64,000 bases of DNA from Xylanibacter muris (GTDB lineage Bacteria > Bacteroidota > Bacteroidia > Bacteroidales > Bacteroidaceae): positions 62,001 to 126,000 of the forward strand of contig NZ_JABKKF010000002.1 in NCBI RefSeq assembly GCF_013166605.1, in the 5' to 3' direction. This document shows positions 8,927 to 16,850 of this stretch, piece by piece. Each line of letters starts with the position of its first letter. The first letter of the stretch is position 1. A program made the translations under genes and the position numbers. The notes beneath the pieces were generated by a model, which saw nothing but the letters and a program-made list of their open reading frames with translations, was not told where the DNA came from and made no database searches.

Positions 8927-9940
8927 ATGGAATTGAAGAATCTTACGAATAACTTCGCCAAAGTTGTATTACCGTTAACGTTGGGAGGCGCGATACTGTA
9001 TTGGATGTACCGTGGTTTCGACTTCAAGAGCGTAAGGAATGTTCTTTTCAATGAAATGGACTGGACATGGATGTTGCTGTCTTTCCCTTTCGGAATATTG
9101 GCACAGATTATAAGAGGATGGAGATGGAGACTAACACTGAATCCTGTCGGTGAGTATCCGCGCCTTTCGGTCAGTATCAATTCCATATTTCTTTCTTATG
9201 CGTCAAGTCTTGTCGTTCCGCGTATAGGCGAGTTCACGCGTTGCGGGATATTGAAGAGGTATGATGATGTTTCCTTCCCTAAATCCTTGGGAACTGTTGT
9301 CACAGAGAGAGCCATAGATTCTTTGCTTGTCATGGTTGTGGCCGGCATTACACTGTTGTTGCAGTTCAGGGTATTCGGTATATTCTTCGATGAGACAGGC
9401 ACAAGCATAGACAGTCTTTTTTCCCGTTTCTCACCTGCCGGATATGCCGTGACCGCTCTTTGTGGAGCGGTGGCCTTAGGATTTTTTGCGTTCCTTCTTA
9501 AGAGGCTTTCTATATATAATAAGGTGAAGACCACCTTGAGCGGAATATGGCAAGGCGTGATGTCGCTGAGGAGAATGGACAATGTCCCGTTGTTTGTTCT
9601 GATGACGATAGGTATATGGGCATGCTATTTCCTGCATTATTATCTTGCGTTCTTTTGTTTCGGCTTTACAGAGAATCTCGGCATGGCGTGTGGCATGGTC
9701 ACATTCGTCGTCGGGAGCATAGCCGTCCTGGTGCCGACGCCCAATGGCGCGGGGCCATGGCATTTTGCCGTTAAGACAATGCTCATACTGTATGGCGTGG
9801 CGGATGAGAAGGCGCTTTATTTCGTTTTGATAGTACATTCCGTGCAGACAATGCTTGTTGTCTTGCTTGGAATATGGGCATGGGTCGGTTTGATGTTTAC
9901 CGGACGCCGTGTCGCAGCAAGAGATATGACCGTATCTTGA
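8927..9940 (+). CDS. LPG_synthase_TM family (AglD/YbhN-like) integral membrane protein
   Basis: A polytopic membrane protein of the family containing the flippase-like region of lysylphosphatidylglycerol synthase (UPF0104/PF03706). Seven to eight hydrophobic segments are visible. Family-typical stretches are IIRGWRWRLTL near the start, VVPRIGEFTRCGIL, and the late PTPNGAGPWHF segment. There is no soluble synthetase domain, so it is not a full MprF; a lipid-linked transport or flipping role is usual for such stand-alone proteins but unproven. The frame extends to an ATG at 8867, but a promoter lies inside that extension, so I start at the ATG of MELKNLTNNF. pepD follows 52 bp downstream and may be co-transcribed. 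Confidence 0.85.
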   Translation: MELKNLTNNFAKVVLPLTLGGAILYWMYRGFDFKSVRNVLFNEMDWTWMLLSFPFGILAQIIRGWRWRLTLNPVGEYPRLSVSINSIFLSYASSLVVPRIGEFTRCGILKRYDDVSFPKSLGTVVTERAIDSLLVMVVAGITLLLQFRVFGIFFDETGTSIDSLFSRFSPAGYAVTALCGAVALGFFAFLLKRLSIYNKVKTTLSGIWQGVMSLRRMDNVPLFVLMTIGIWACYFLHYYLAFFCFGFTENLGMACGMVTFVVGSIAVLVPTPNGAGPWHFAVKTMLILYGVADEKALYFVLIVHSVQTMLVVLLGIWAWVGLMFTGRRVAARDMTVS

Positions 9941-9992
9941 TATGATATGATTTCAGGATACAGAATGATAAGAACACTATAAATATTAAGCT

Positions 9993-11450
9993 ATGAGTGA
10001 AATTAAAAACTTAAAACCGGAGTGTATATGGCGCAATTTTCATGCGCTGACACAAGTTCCCCGTCCGTCGGGACACCTTGAAAAAGTACAGGACTTTCTT
10101 CTTGACTTCGCAAAAGGAGCAGGAGTAGAGGCCTTTAAGGATGAGGCTGGAAATATTGTTATGCGGAAGCCTGCGTCAGAAGGAATGGAAAACAGAAAGG
10201 GTGTGATACTTCAGGCCCACATGGACATGGTTCCGCAGAAGTCGAAGGCCAGCACACATAATTTTGAGACCGACCCGATAGAAACCTATATAGACGGCGA
10301 ATGGGTAAAGGCAAAGGAAACCACACTTGGCGCGGATGACGGTATCGGTGTCGCTGCCATAATGGCTGTCATGGAAGACAGGACATTGAGGCATGGTCCC
10401 GTTGAGGCTCTTATCACCGCTGACGAGGAAACCGGAATGTATGGTGCCAACGACCTTCCCGAGAATGAGCTCAACGGAGATATTCTTCTTAACCTTGATT
10501 CCGAGACATGGGGAAAGTTCGTAATCGGAAGTGCCGGAGGTATTGATGTTACAGCCGAATTGGGCTATAAGGAGACAGAGACGGATGAGTCTGACGTGGC
10601 TGTGAAGATATCGTTGAAAGGCCTGCGCGGCGGACACTCCGGTCTTGAGATTCATGAGGGACGCGGAAACGCCAACAAGCTCATGGTGCGTATCGTGCGT
10701 GATGCCGTTGCCGGATGTGAGGCTCGCCTGGCCACATGGCACGGTGGCAATATGAGGAATGCTATTCCTTTTGAATGCGAGACGGTGCTGACGCTGCCGA
10801 AGGAGAATGTCGAGGACATAAAGGAGCTTGTTGCCGGTTATAAGAGCGTTTTTGACAATGAGTATAAGGGCATAGAGAGCGGCATGACCCTCACCGTGGA
10901 GGAGACAGAGGCGCCTAAGTGTCAGGTTCCGGAAGATATTCAGGATAATCTTATAGACGCTATTTACGGTTGCCACAACGGTGTGCTGCGTATGATACCA
11001 GCTATACCCGGTGTGGTCGAGACATCATCCAATCTTGCCATAATAGACATCGCCGATGGCAAGGCAGTGTTGAAGATACTTGCACGCTCTTCAAGCGAGA
11101 GCATGAAGGAATATATTGCAAACACGCTTGCCGGCTGCTTCAATATGGCCGGAATGAAGGTTACGCTCAGCGGAAGCTACAGCGGATGGGATCCGAATAC
11201 AGACAGCGAGATACTGAAGCTTCTGGAGAAGGAGTATAAGGAGCTGTTCGGAAGCGATGCTGTAGAACAGGTGGACCATGCAGGTCTGGAGTGCTCTGTG
11301 ATATTGGGAAAATATCCCGGACTCGACGTAGTCTCCTTAGGTCCTACGCTGCGTTCACCGCATACCACAACCGAGCGTTGCCATATCCCGACGGTAGAGC
11401 CGTTCTGGATGTTGCTGAAGAAGACACTTGAGGATATTCCTGTTAAGTAA
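9993..11450 (+). CDS. pepD: Aminoacyl-histidine dipeptidase (M20C)
   Basis: A cytosolic zinc dipeptidase of the PepD type that hydrolyses Xaa-His and other dipeptides. The M20 metal and catalytic motifs are all present: QAHMDMV (H76, D78), LGADDGIGVAA (D115/D116), TADEETG (catalytic E145 and ligand E146), NLDSE (about 168) and the late SPHTTTERCH (H457). The inserted dimerisation (lid) domain occupies the middle. The length of 485 residues is normal for PepD. Confidence 0.95.
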   Translation: MSEIKNLKPECIWRNFHALTQVPRPSGHLEKVQDFLLDFAKGAGVEAFKDEAGNIVMRKPASEGMENRKGVILQAHMDMVPQKSKASTHNFETDPIETYIDGEWVKAKETTLGADDGIGVAAIMAVMEDRTLRHGPVEALITADEETGMYGANDLPENELNGDILLNLDSETWGKFVIGSAGGIDVTAELGYKETETDESDVAVKISLKGLRGGHSGLEIHEGRGNANKLMVRIVRDAVAGCEARLATWHGGNMRNAIPFECETVLTLPKENVEDIKELVAGYKSVFDNEYKGIESGMTLTVEETEAPKCQVPEDIQDNLIDAIYGCHNGVLRMIPAIPGVVETSSNLAIIDIADGKAVLKILARSSSESMKEYIANTLAGCFNMAGMKVTLSGSYSGWDPNTDSEILKLLEKEYKELFGSDAVEQVDHAGLECSVILGKYPGLDVVSLGPTLRSPHTTTERCHIPTVEPFWMLLKKTLEDIPVK

Positions 11451-11546
11451 AAGGTAATGTTATATACAGGATAAACGGTATACATCCCGGGAATATGAGG
11501 AATAACGGCTGTGGCCCTGTTCTTTATACCCGAATACATCATTATA

Positions 11547-11587
11547 CGGGCGGATATGTTGTTAAGCACATGTCCGCCCGTATTTTA
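11547..11587 (+). terminator. Terminator after pepD
   Basis: A 12-bp stem (11547–11558 with 11569–11580, one G-U pair) with a 10-nt loop is followed by TATTTTAT. It lies about 97 bp past the pepD stop. Confidence 0.85.
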
Positions 11588-11640
11588 TCATCAGCAGATT
11601 CAGAATGCTGAAACGACACGTTCCCAAACTTTAAAAGGCC

Positions 11641-11726
11641 CGTCCGCAAACTCGAAAGTGCCGGTTCATAAACCTTCCGACTTAAGTCGGAAGCTTTTCA
11701 GACAGGCACTTTGCGGTTTGCGGACG
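11641..11726. repeat. Nested inverted repeat with a perfect 20-bp central palindrome
   Basis: Outer arms of 22 bp (11641–11662 and 11705–11726) match except for a short central mismatch. Between them lies a perfect 20-bp palindrome at 11674–11693 centred on CTTAAG. It could form a cruciform, act as a protein-binding site or be a dispersed intergenic repeat. It is not followed by a T-tract. Confidence 0.85.
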
Positions 11727-12013
11727 CGTCATTTCCGGGAATAGGTCGACATGCTTTTAGCTTTATTACTATATCGGTTCACAATATCACCATTTCAGGT
11801 TTACACTATTCCTGCCGTAGGTTTACTTCCTGTTTTAATTCCATACAGGTGATTGGTGCAGGTCGCAGACCAGAGGTTTTCTATGCATGTGAATAAGATG
11901 ACTTACGTTTACACGACAATCCACGGCATTGTCCTTGTTGCGGTTGCAAATAAGGCAATAACTGTCGCTTAAATGTTGAAATCGAACATGATTGAAAGAA
12001 TTTATCAATTATT
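11727..12013. other. Intergenic region, no gene seen
   Basis: No protein-like frame, RNA gene or strong repeat was seen here. It becomes AT-rich toward the promoter at 12014. Confidence 0.5.
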
Positions 12014-12046
12014 TTTGCTCTTTTTGGTAAAATTTTAGTAAATTTG
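12014..12046 (+). promoter_or_regulatory. Promoter of the leader RNA and UpxY-led operon
   Basis: TTTG (12014–12017), 21-bp spacer, TAAATTTG (12039–12046). The predicted start is near 12052, where the first long-range helix of the leader begins. I saw no inverted repeats flanking it that would mark a phase-variable invertible promoter. Confidence 0.75.
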
Positions 12047-12051
12047 TCGCG

Positions 12052-12482
12052 GCTCTCAAGTCTGTGGGCAAAGTCGGGTTATCGATATTGGCAGACAGAC
12101 AGCCTACGCCGGGCTGAAAGCAGAGAAGTCCGAACGACTTTCTCGGCATTAAGCGGGCTATGGGTGGGAGAGAGCCAAGACATATTGAAGGCGTTTACTC
12201 GACGCTGTGTTTGAGACACACTGAAATCTTCCAAAACAATCAGTATCAAAGTCTTGAACGTAGCAACGGTAGATGTCCCGGGTGTGATATATCCGACCCG
12301 TGGAGACCTTGTAAGCACGGATTGTACCCCGTTGGGAGTACGGTGATAATGTTTATATAGGTCTCTTAACGGTAGCGATAATTCATATCGGCGTGGGCTC
12401 TGACGTTGTCTGTTCAACTTTGATAGGCAGTGGAAGAGCCTCAGTGTGTGGGACGGACAACAGGACGAACCACGCTTTTTTT
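12052..12482 (+). ncRNA. Structured RNA leader upstream of upxY (unidentified family)
   Basis: About 430 nt between a promoter and an intrinsic terminator, GC-richer than the DNA just upstream and with no credible protein frame. Pairings visible by eye include a closing helix GGCUCUC (12051–12057) with GAGAGCC (12170–12176), GAGAAGUC (12123–12130) with 12136–12144, CGGGU/ACCCG (12279–12283, 12296–12300), a hairpin CGAUA/UAUCG (12376–12390), and an 8-bp helix between 12405–12412 and 12454–12461. The last one targets the loop of the terminator hairpin, so it forms either a pseudoknot or a competing structure. RNase P, tmRNA, 6S and SRP RNA landmarks are absent. It may be a free-standing RNA or the regulated 5' leader of the operon. 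Confidence 0.6.
12446..12482 (+). terminator. Intrinsic terminator just upstream of upxY
   Basis: Stem GUGUGG (12446–12451) with CCACGC (12470–12475), 18-nt loop, then seven T residues (12476–12482). It stands 45 bp before the upxY ATG, so the operon downstream needs readthrough or antitermination. The loop is complementary to upstream bases 12405–12412. Confidence 0.8.
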
Positions 12483-12527
12483 ATGTCCATAACTGAGTTC
12501 TGTCTAGAATAAAGTTAGGTCATCGAT

Positions 12528-13274
12528 ATGAATGTAAATGGGCATGTATCTGGTGATATAGACACCCATGGAGGCGGTGAAAGACCTCCCTGCACCGGGC
12601 TTACCCCCGATGTCCTCCCCGAAGTTCAGAAGCCGGTTTTGGCAGAGAATTCACAAACAGGGGTGTCCACCAGAAATGCACTGTCGGGAACAGCCCTTAA
12701 AACCATCAAGAGAAAACTTAAGGATGTTCCACATTGGTATGCTCTTCGGGTCACATACGGACGTGAGAAAAAAGCATACGATTATTTGGATGGAAAACAT
12801 GTGGAGGCATATTATCCGACAATCACCACCATCAAAATCGTTGATGGAAAAAGAAAATCCGTTGAGGAATCTCGTCTTCCCAATATATTCTTTGCACGCG
12901 GAACAGAAGAAGAGATAAAGTCATTTGTTTACGACAACGTAAATCTTCCGTATCTCCGTTTTTATTATCGTCATTTCCACGAAGGGACACGAATTGTCAA
13001 AGAGCCTCTTGTCGTTCCTGATTATCAGATTGAGAGTCTTAAAATAATGTGTGCTTCTGAAGCGGAAGACATCATCATTGTACCATCTGATGTCTACAAA
13101 TTCAAGAAAGGTCAGACGGTGCGTATCATTGATGGCGCATTTAAGGGAGTCATAGGAAAGGTTGCACGTTACCATGGACAGCAGCGCGTGGCAGTTATCA
13201 TTGACGGTCTATTAACAATCGCATCTGCTTATGTGCCAAGTGCGTTTTTGGAGAAAAACGAAGAAAATTCATAA
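12528..13274 (+). CDS. UpxY-family transcription antiterminator (NusG paralogue)
   Basis: Specialised NusG paralogues of the UpxY type bind RNA polymerase and suppress early termination in the leader of their own long operon. The NGN domain starts at W70 (HWYALRVTYGREKKAYDYL) and runs to about 165; the KOW domain is at about 190–235 (FKKGQTVRIIDGAFKGVIGK). There is an N-terminal extension of about 69 residues, Gly/Pro-rich at first and basic near the domain, longer than in NusG; a later non-ATG start cannot be excluded. It follows a leader with an intrinsic terminator. Its downstream genes lack any glycosyltransferase, so this is not the usual capsular locus. Confidence 0.9.
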   Translation: MNVNGHVSGDIDTHGGGERPPCTGLTPDVLPEVQKPVLAENSQTGVSTRNALSGTALKTIKRKLKDVPHWYALRVTYGREKKAYDYLDGKHVEAYYPTITTIKIVDGKRKSVEESRLPNIFFARGTEEEIKSFVYDNVNLPYLRFYYRHFHEGTRIVKEPLVVPDYQIESLKIMCASEAEDIIIVPSDVYKFKKGQTVRIIDGAFKGVIGKVARYHGQQRVAVIIDGLLTIASAYVPSAFLEKNEENS

Positions 13275-13325
13275 ATTTATGGTTGCATATCCTAATAATC
13301 ATCATAAACTTCCAAAAGAATAGGA

Positions 13326-13577
13326 ATGTTGATAAGTATCTTAACTATAATGAACGTCATTACTTTTGTGCTTTACCGGCACGACAAGCAATGCGCTCTC
13401 AAAGGAAATTGGCGTGTTGCAGAGATTACACTACTTTCCTTCTCATTCTTTGGAGGCGCATTAGGGGCTTATATAGCAATGCATGGTTTTAGACATAAGA
13501 CACAGCACAAGAAATTTCAGATTTGTGTTCCTCTATTCTTAACCATTCAAATCATACTATTGATAATAAATTTATAA
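13326..13577 (+). CDS. DUF1294 small membrane protein
   Basis: An 83-residue protein with three hydrophobic segments and the DUF1294 signature: YRHDKQCAL, then RVAEITLL, then FFGGALGAYIAMHGFRHKT. Function unknown. It lies between upxY and the large NTPase genes, ending 5 bp before the latter, and so probably shares their transcript, though the family is also common elsewhere in genomes. Confidence 0.85.
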   Translation: MLISILTIMNVITFVLYRHDKQCALKGNWRVAEITLLSFSFFGGALGAYIAMHGFRHKTQHKKFQICVPLFLTIQIILLIINL

Positions 13578-13582
13578 AAATT

Positions 13583-16500
13583 ATGACTATATCACTAATT
13601 GCAAACACAGGCATTCAATTTCTGACTTCGGACTTTGAAATTAAGGTAGAAGAAAGTTTTGTGGATAAAGATGGCAATTTCATCAGTCCTCTTTCTATTA
13701 AGGACGAGAATGATTTTGATATGCCTTTAGTATTCCATGAGAGTTATAACATCATGGATGACGTTTGGACTTTAGAGATGGCTGTAAGTTTCTCTGGAGG
13801 ACAAATAGTTAGACTTGATGAGTTAAGAAAGCATAAGCCAATACCTTATGTTTATATGAACCTAGCAGGCAACGAGTGTCTTGTTGATGAAACCAAGATT
13901 GACTTTAGTTCTCTTGACGTTCTTGATGAAAAGGATTGCTATAGTGACTATTGTTTCGCAGGCTCAATAACAGAGCGACTTAAAAAAGGCGAATGTCCTT
14001 TGGACGCAATTGAGAACCAGTGGTTACCTATGCCTATGTTCGAGAAAGATACTATGGGAAATAGCGTCTTTGGTCCTACTGGTTGGTGTAGAATGAAACT
14101 CGTTCCTGTTTCCAGGGTAAAGAATATCAGACGTTATCATATTGTATGGGCATTTGACACTACATCTGTTAAGAACGACATGTCAGGTGTGAAGCCTTTC
14201 TTCTATGATGGTGAAGGAGAAAAACAATACTCTATCAGTAATGACATCTCTCTCCTCTTCAACTTCTTCTCACCCAAACCATACGATTGCGAGTGGGTTG
14301 ACGAATATATTGCTTCTCTTATTCACGGCAACAAGGAAAATACCGAATTGGTATCAGCAAAGGGAGAGGCATCACATTTCAGATATATAGCTTATTATAT
14401 TACTATTGTATCATATCTCCAGAAGATGGGATTGACTCCTAATGTAATACTCTATTCTGACGAGGAAGAGTCAAAACCTGTTGACCTCGTTCTTGATATT
14501 GGTAATTCTCGTACATGTGGTGTGTTGTTTGAGGATGCTGACTTTACAAAGGTTGACATGCTTCAGCTTCAGGATTTGTCAGAACCTTGGAAGGTTTACA
14601 AAAAGCCTTTCGATATGCGTCTTGCATTCCACCACTGCAAATTCGGTGAGATGGATATACCAGATCAGTTCTCTTGGCAGAGTTTCCTGCGAGTTGGCGA
14701 CGAAGCCATCAAGTTGATTTACAAGTCACGCCCTGCAAATGGTGTAGCACAAAGAACAACGAACTATTCAAGTCCAAAGCGCTATTTATGGGACAACAAG
14801 CAGTTCGATGGACAGTGGGACTTCCTCACAACCGAAGAAGATGATAATTCTTCTTTAAACCATTATATCAATATTAAGGGACTATCTGAACAATTTGATA
14901 GCGATGGCACACTTCGTAGAAACAAGAATGGTGGCATCTTTAGTTCTTTCTCACGTCGTTCGCTGATGACATTTGTCATGATTGAGATTTTCCAGCAGGC
15001 CAATTGTCAGATCAACAGTTCACAGTTCCGTGAAAAGCGTGGTGATGTAAACATTCCTCGGAAGTTGAGAAGCATCATCATCACCTGTCCTACCGCTATG
15101 CCCAAGGAAGAGCAGATAATTCTCCGCCAGTGTGCAGAGGACGCATACATTTCACTTTTGCGTTGCAAAGATCCAGACTTGTATTATCAGCCATACGACC
15201 CGGAAGAATGGAAGGGTAAGATTCAGATTATTCCTTCAGTAAAGGATTTGTCTGTCAATCCAAACAATCCTGCCACTCAGCGTATAAAGACCGAATGGGG
15301 ATATGATGAAGCAACATGTTGTCAGTTGGTATACCTGTATGCAGAGGTCGCTCAGCGTTATCTAAATCACTGTGAAGATTTCTTCAACCTTTATGGTCAT
15401 GTACGTAAGGATCTTGCTAACGATGGTTATAACCGCAAATCATTGACAATCGGCTCTATCGATATTGGTGCTGGTACTACTGACCTTATGATCTGCTCAT
15501 ATATGTATGATGACAAGGGGGTATGCAAACTTACTCCAAAGCCCCTTTTCTGGGATAGCTTCTATTATGCAGGTGATGATTTGCTTGAAGAAATAGTTCG
15601 TGCTGTTATCATCGAAGGTCAGAACAAGGGCATAGGACAAGTTTATGAAGGTCCAATTTTTAACGCCATCTGTTCAAACTACATGGCATTGTCTGATGAA
15701 GATTTTGTAGAAGCTCTTAACCTCAAAGGCAAGGTTAGCCTTCACAACCTCTCTGATGCAGAGAAGAGCGATATTAAATATATGTACGCGTCGCGCGAGA
15801 CATCCGAACGTATTCACAATTTCTTTGGCAAGGATAAGGCTTTGATGGATTACAAGGACAGGATTATGCGTCAGGACTTCAACGTTCAGGTATCTGTACC
15901 TATGGGGCTGAAGATGCTTGACATGTTGAGACTTGGCAGAAAGTCTATGCTCTTGAAGTATGAGGACTTCTTCAACGAACTACAGCCAGCAAGTTTCATT
16001 CTTGAACATTTTACTAAGCATTTCAGTCTTGTTGCTAATGGTAAGACATACGTTGATTTCGATTTCAAGAAAATCATTTGGAACTTTGACACAGAAGTAC
16101 TTTCCAAGATTGTCATTTCCAAGATTGAGCCTCTGATGAAACAGCTTGCTATTGTGCTCAATACTTACAACTGTGACATCGTTCTTCTTGCTGGCAAGCC
16201 AACATCGTTGACTGCAATTACTGATTTGTTCTTAAAGTATTATCCTACATCACCAAACCGTCTCATTCGTCTGAATGATTACCGAGTTGGCGAGTGGTAT
16301 CCTTTCGCAGACGGCTTAGGTTATTTCAAGGATCAGAAGTCATTGGTCGCCATCGGTGCCATGATCGGTTACATGTCTTCTAATGGTGGTATCAATGGTT
16401 TCCACATGGATATGACGCATCTGAAGAAAGACATGGTATCAACAGCCAATTACATGGGTCTATACAATGCCGTCAATCAGAAGGTTGCAGAAGCAATGCT

Positions 16501-16834
16501 TACACCTGATCAGAATACTGCAACATTCGAAGTTCACGGATTTCCTCTCTTCATTGGCTGCAAACAGCTTGTATCACAGTTCTACCAGGCACGTCCATTG
16601 TTTGTTCTTGATTTGGCAAAGGACGTTGACCTCCATACTGTATCACTTCCTCTCAAGGTCTCTGTTGTCAGAAACTATTCTCAAGAGAAAGAAGTTCTCA
16701 AGATTGTTTCTGCTGTAGATTCCATGGGAAAACCATTCTCTGTGCAGAAGCTCAGATTTGGAGTTCAGAGCCTTGCAAGCGATGGTGCTTATTGGCTCGA
16801 CAAGGGTGAGTTTGTTTTGAGTATTAACGGATAA
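13583..16834 (+). CDS. SrfB-like Hsp70/actin-fold ATPase
   Basis: A 1083-residue cytoplasmic protein with the three nucleotide-binding signatures of the actin/Hsp70 superfamily in order: phosphate-1 LDIGNSRTCG (D305), phosphate-2 SIDIGAGTTDLM (D627), and the adenosine loop LLAGKPTSL (about 870–874). The long N-terminal region (1–295) has no recognised domain. The very large size and the position directly before a SrfC-like GTPase (16-bp gap) fit the SrfB family, described as a Salmonella virulence-associated factor of unknown biochemistry. I start at the ATG of MTISLIANTG, 5 bp after the DUF1294 stop; an upstream in-frame ATG at 13523 lies inside that gene. Confidence 0.8.
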   Translation: MTISLIANTGIQFLTSDFEIKVEESFVDKDGNFISPLSIKDENDFDMPLVFHESYNIMDDVWTLEMAVSFSGGQIVRLDELRKHKPIPYVYMNLAGNECLVDETKIDFSSLDVLDEKDCYSDYCFAGSITERLKKGECPLDAIENQWLPMPMFEKDTMGNSVFGPTGWCRMKLVPVSRVKNIRRYHIVWAFDTTSVKNDMSGVKPFFYDGEGEKQYSISNDISLLFNFFSPKPYDCEWVDEYIASLIHGNKENTELVSAKGEASHFRYIAYYITIVSYLQKMGLTPNVILYSDEEESKPVDLVLDIGNSRTCGVLFEDADFTKVDMLQLQDLSEPWKVYKKPFDMRLAFHHCKFGEMDIPDQFSWQSFLRVGDEAIKLIYKSRPANGVAQRTTNYSSPKRYLWDNKQFDGQWDFLTTEEDDNSSLNHYINIKGLSEQFDSDGTLRRNKNGGIFSSFSRRSLMTFVMIEIFQQANCQINSSQFREKRGDVNIPRKLRSIIITCPTAMPKEEQIILRQCAEDAYISLLRCKDPDLYYQPYDPEEWKGKIQIIPSVKDLSVNPNNPATQRIKTEWGYDEATCCQLVYLYAEVAQRYLNHCEDFFNLYGHVRKDLANDGYNRKSLTIGSIDIGAGTTDLMICSYMYDDKGVCKLTPKPLFWDSFYYAGDDLLEEIVRAVIIEGQNKGIGQVYEGPIFNAICSNYMALSDEDFVEALNLKGKVSLHNLSDAEKSDIKYMYASRETSERIHNFFGKDKALMDYKDRIMRQDFNVQVSVPMGLKMLDMLRLGRKSMLLKYEDFFNELQPASFILEHFTKHFSLVANGKTYVDFDFKKIIWNFDTEVLSKIVISKIEPLMKQLAIVLNTYNCDIVLLAGKPTSLTAITDLFLKYYPTSPNRLIRLNDYRVGEWYPFADGLGYFKDQKSLVAIGAMIGYMSSNGGINGFHMDMTHLKKDMVSTANYMGLYNAVNQKVAEAMLTPDQNTATFEVHGFPLFIGCKQLVSQFYQARPLFVLDLAKDVDLHTVSLPLKVSVVRNYSQEKEVLKIVSAVDSMGKPFSVQKLRFGVQSLASDGAYWLDKGEFVLSING

Positions 16835-16850
16835 TATAAGGAATATAACG

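Noticed and set aside
12014..12046. An invertible (phase-variable) promoter for upxY
   Set aside because: No flanking inverted repeats bracket the promoter, and no invertase gene is nearby. The nested repeat at 11641–11726 lies entirely on one side.
12079..12417. A 112-codon minus-strand open frame opposite the upxY leader RNA
   Set aside because: It lies wholly across a structured, promoter-to-terminator RNA segment on the other strand, is rich in Arg/Ser/Leu as expected from an antisense reading, and has no promoter of its own.
12052..12482. The leader as RNase P RNA, tmRNA, 6S RNA or SRP RNA
   Set aside because: Landmark motifs are missing: no GAGGAAAGUCCG core or matching 3' segment for RNase P, no tRNA-like ends for tmRNA, and wrong size or layout for 6S and SRP RNA.
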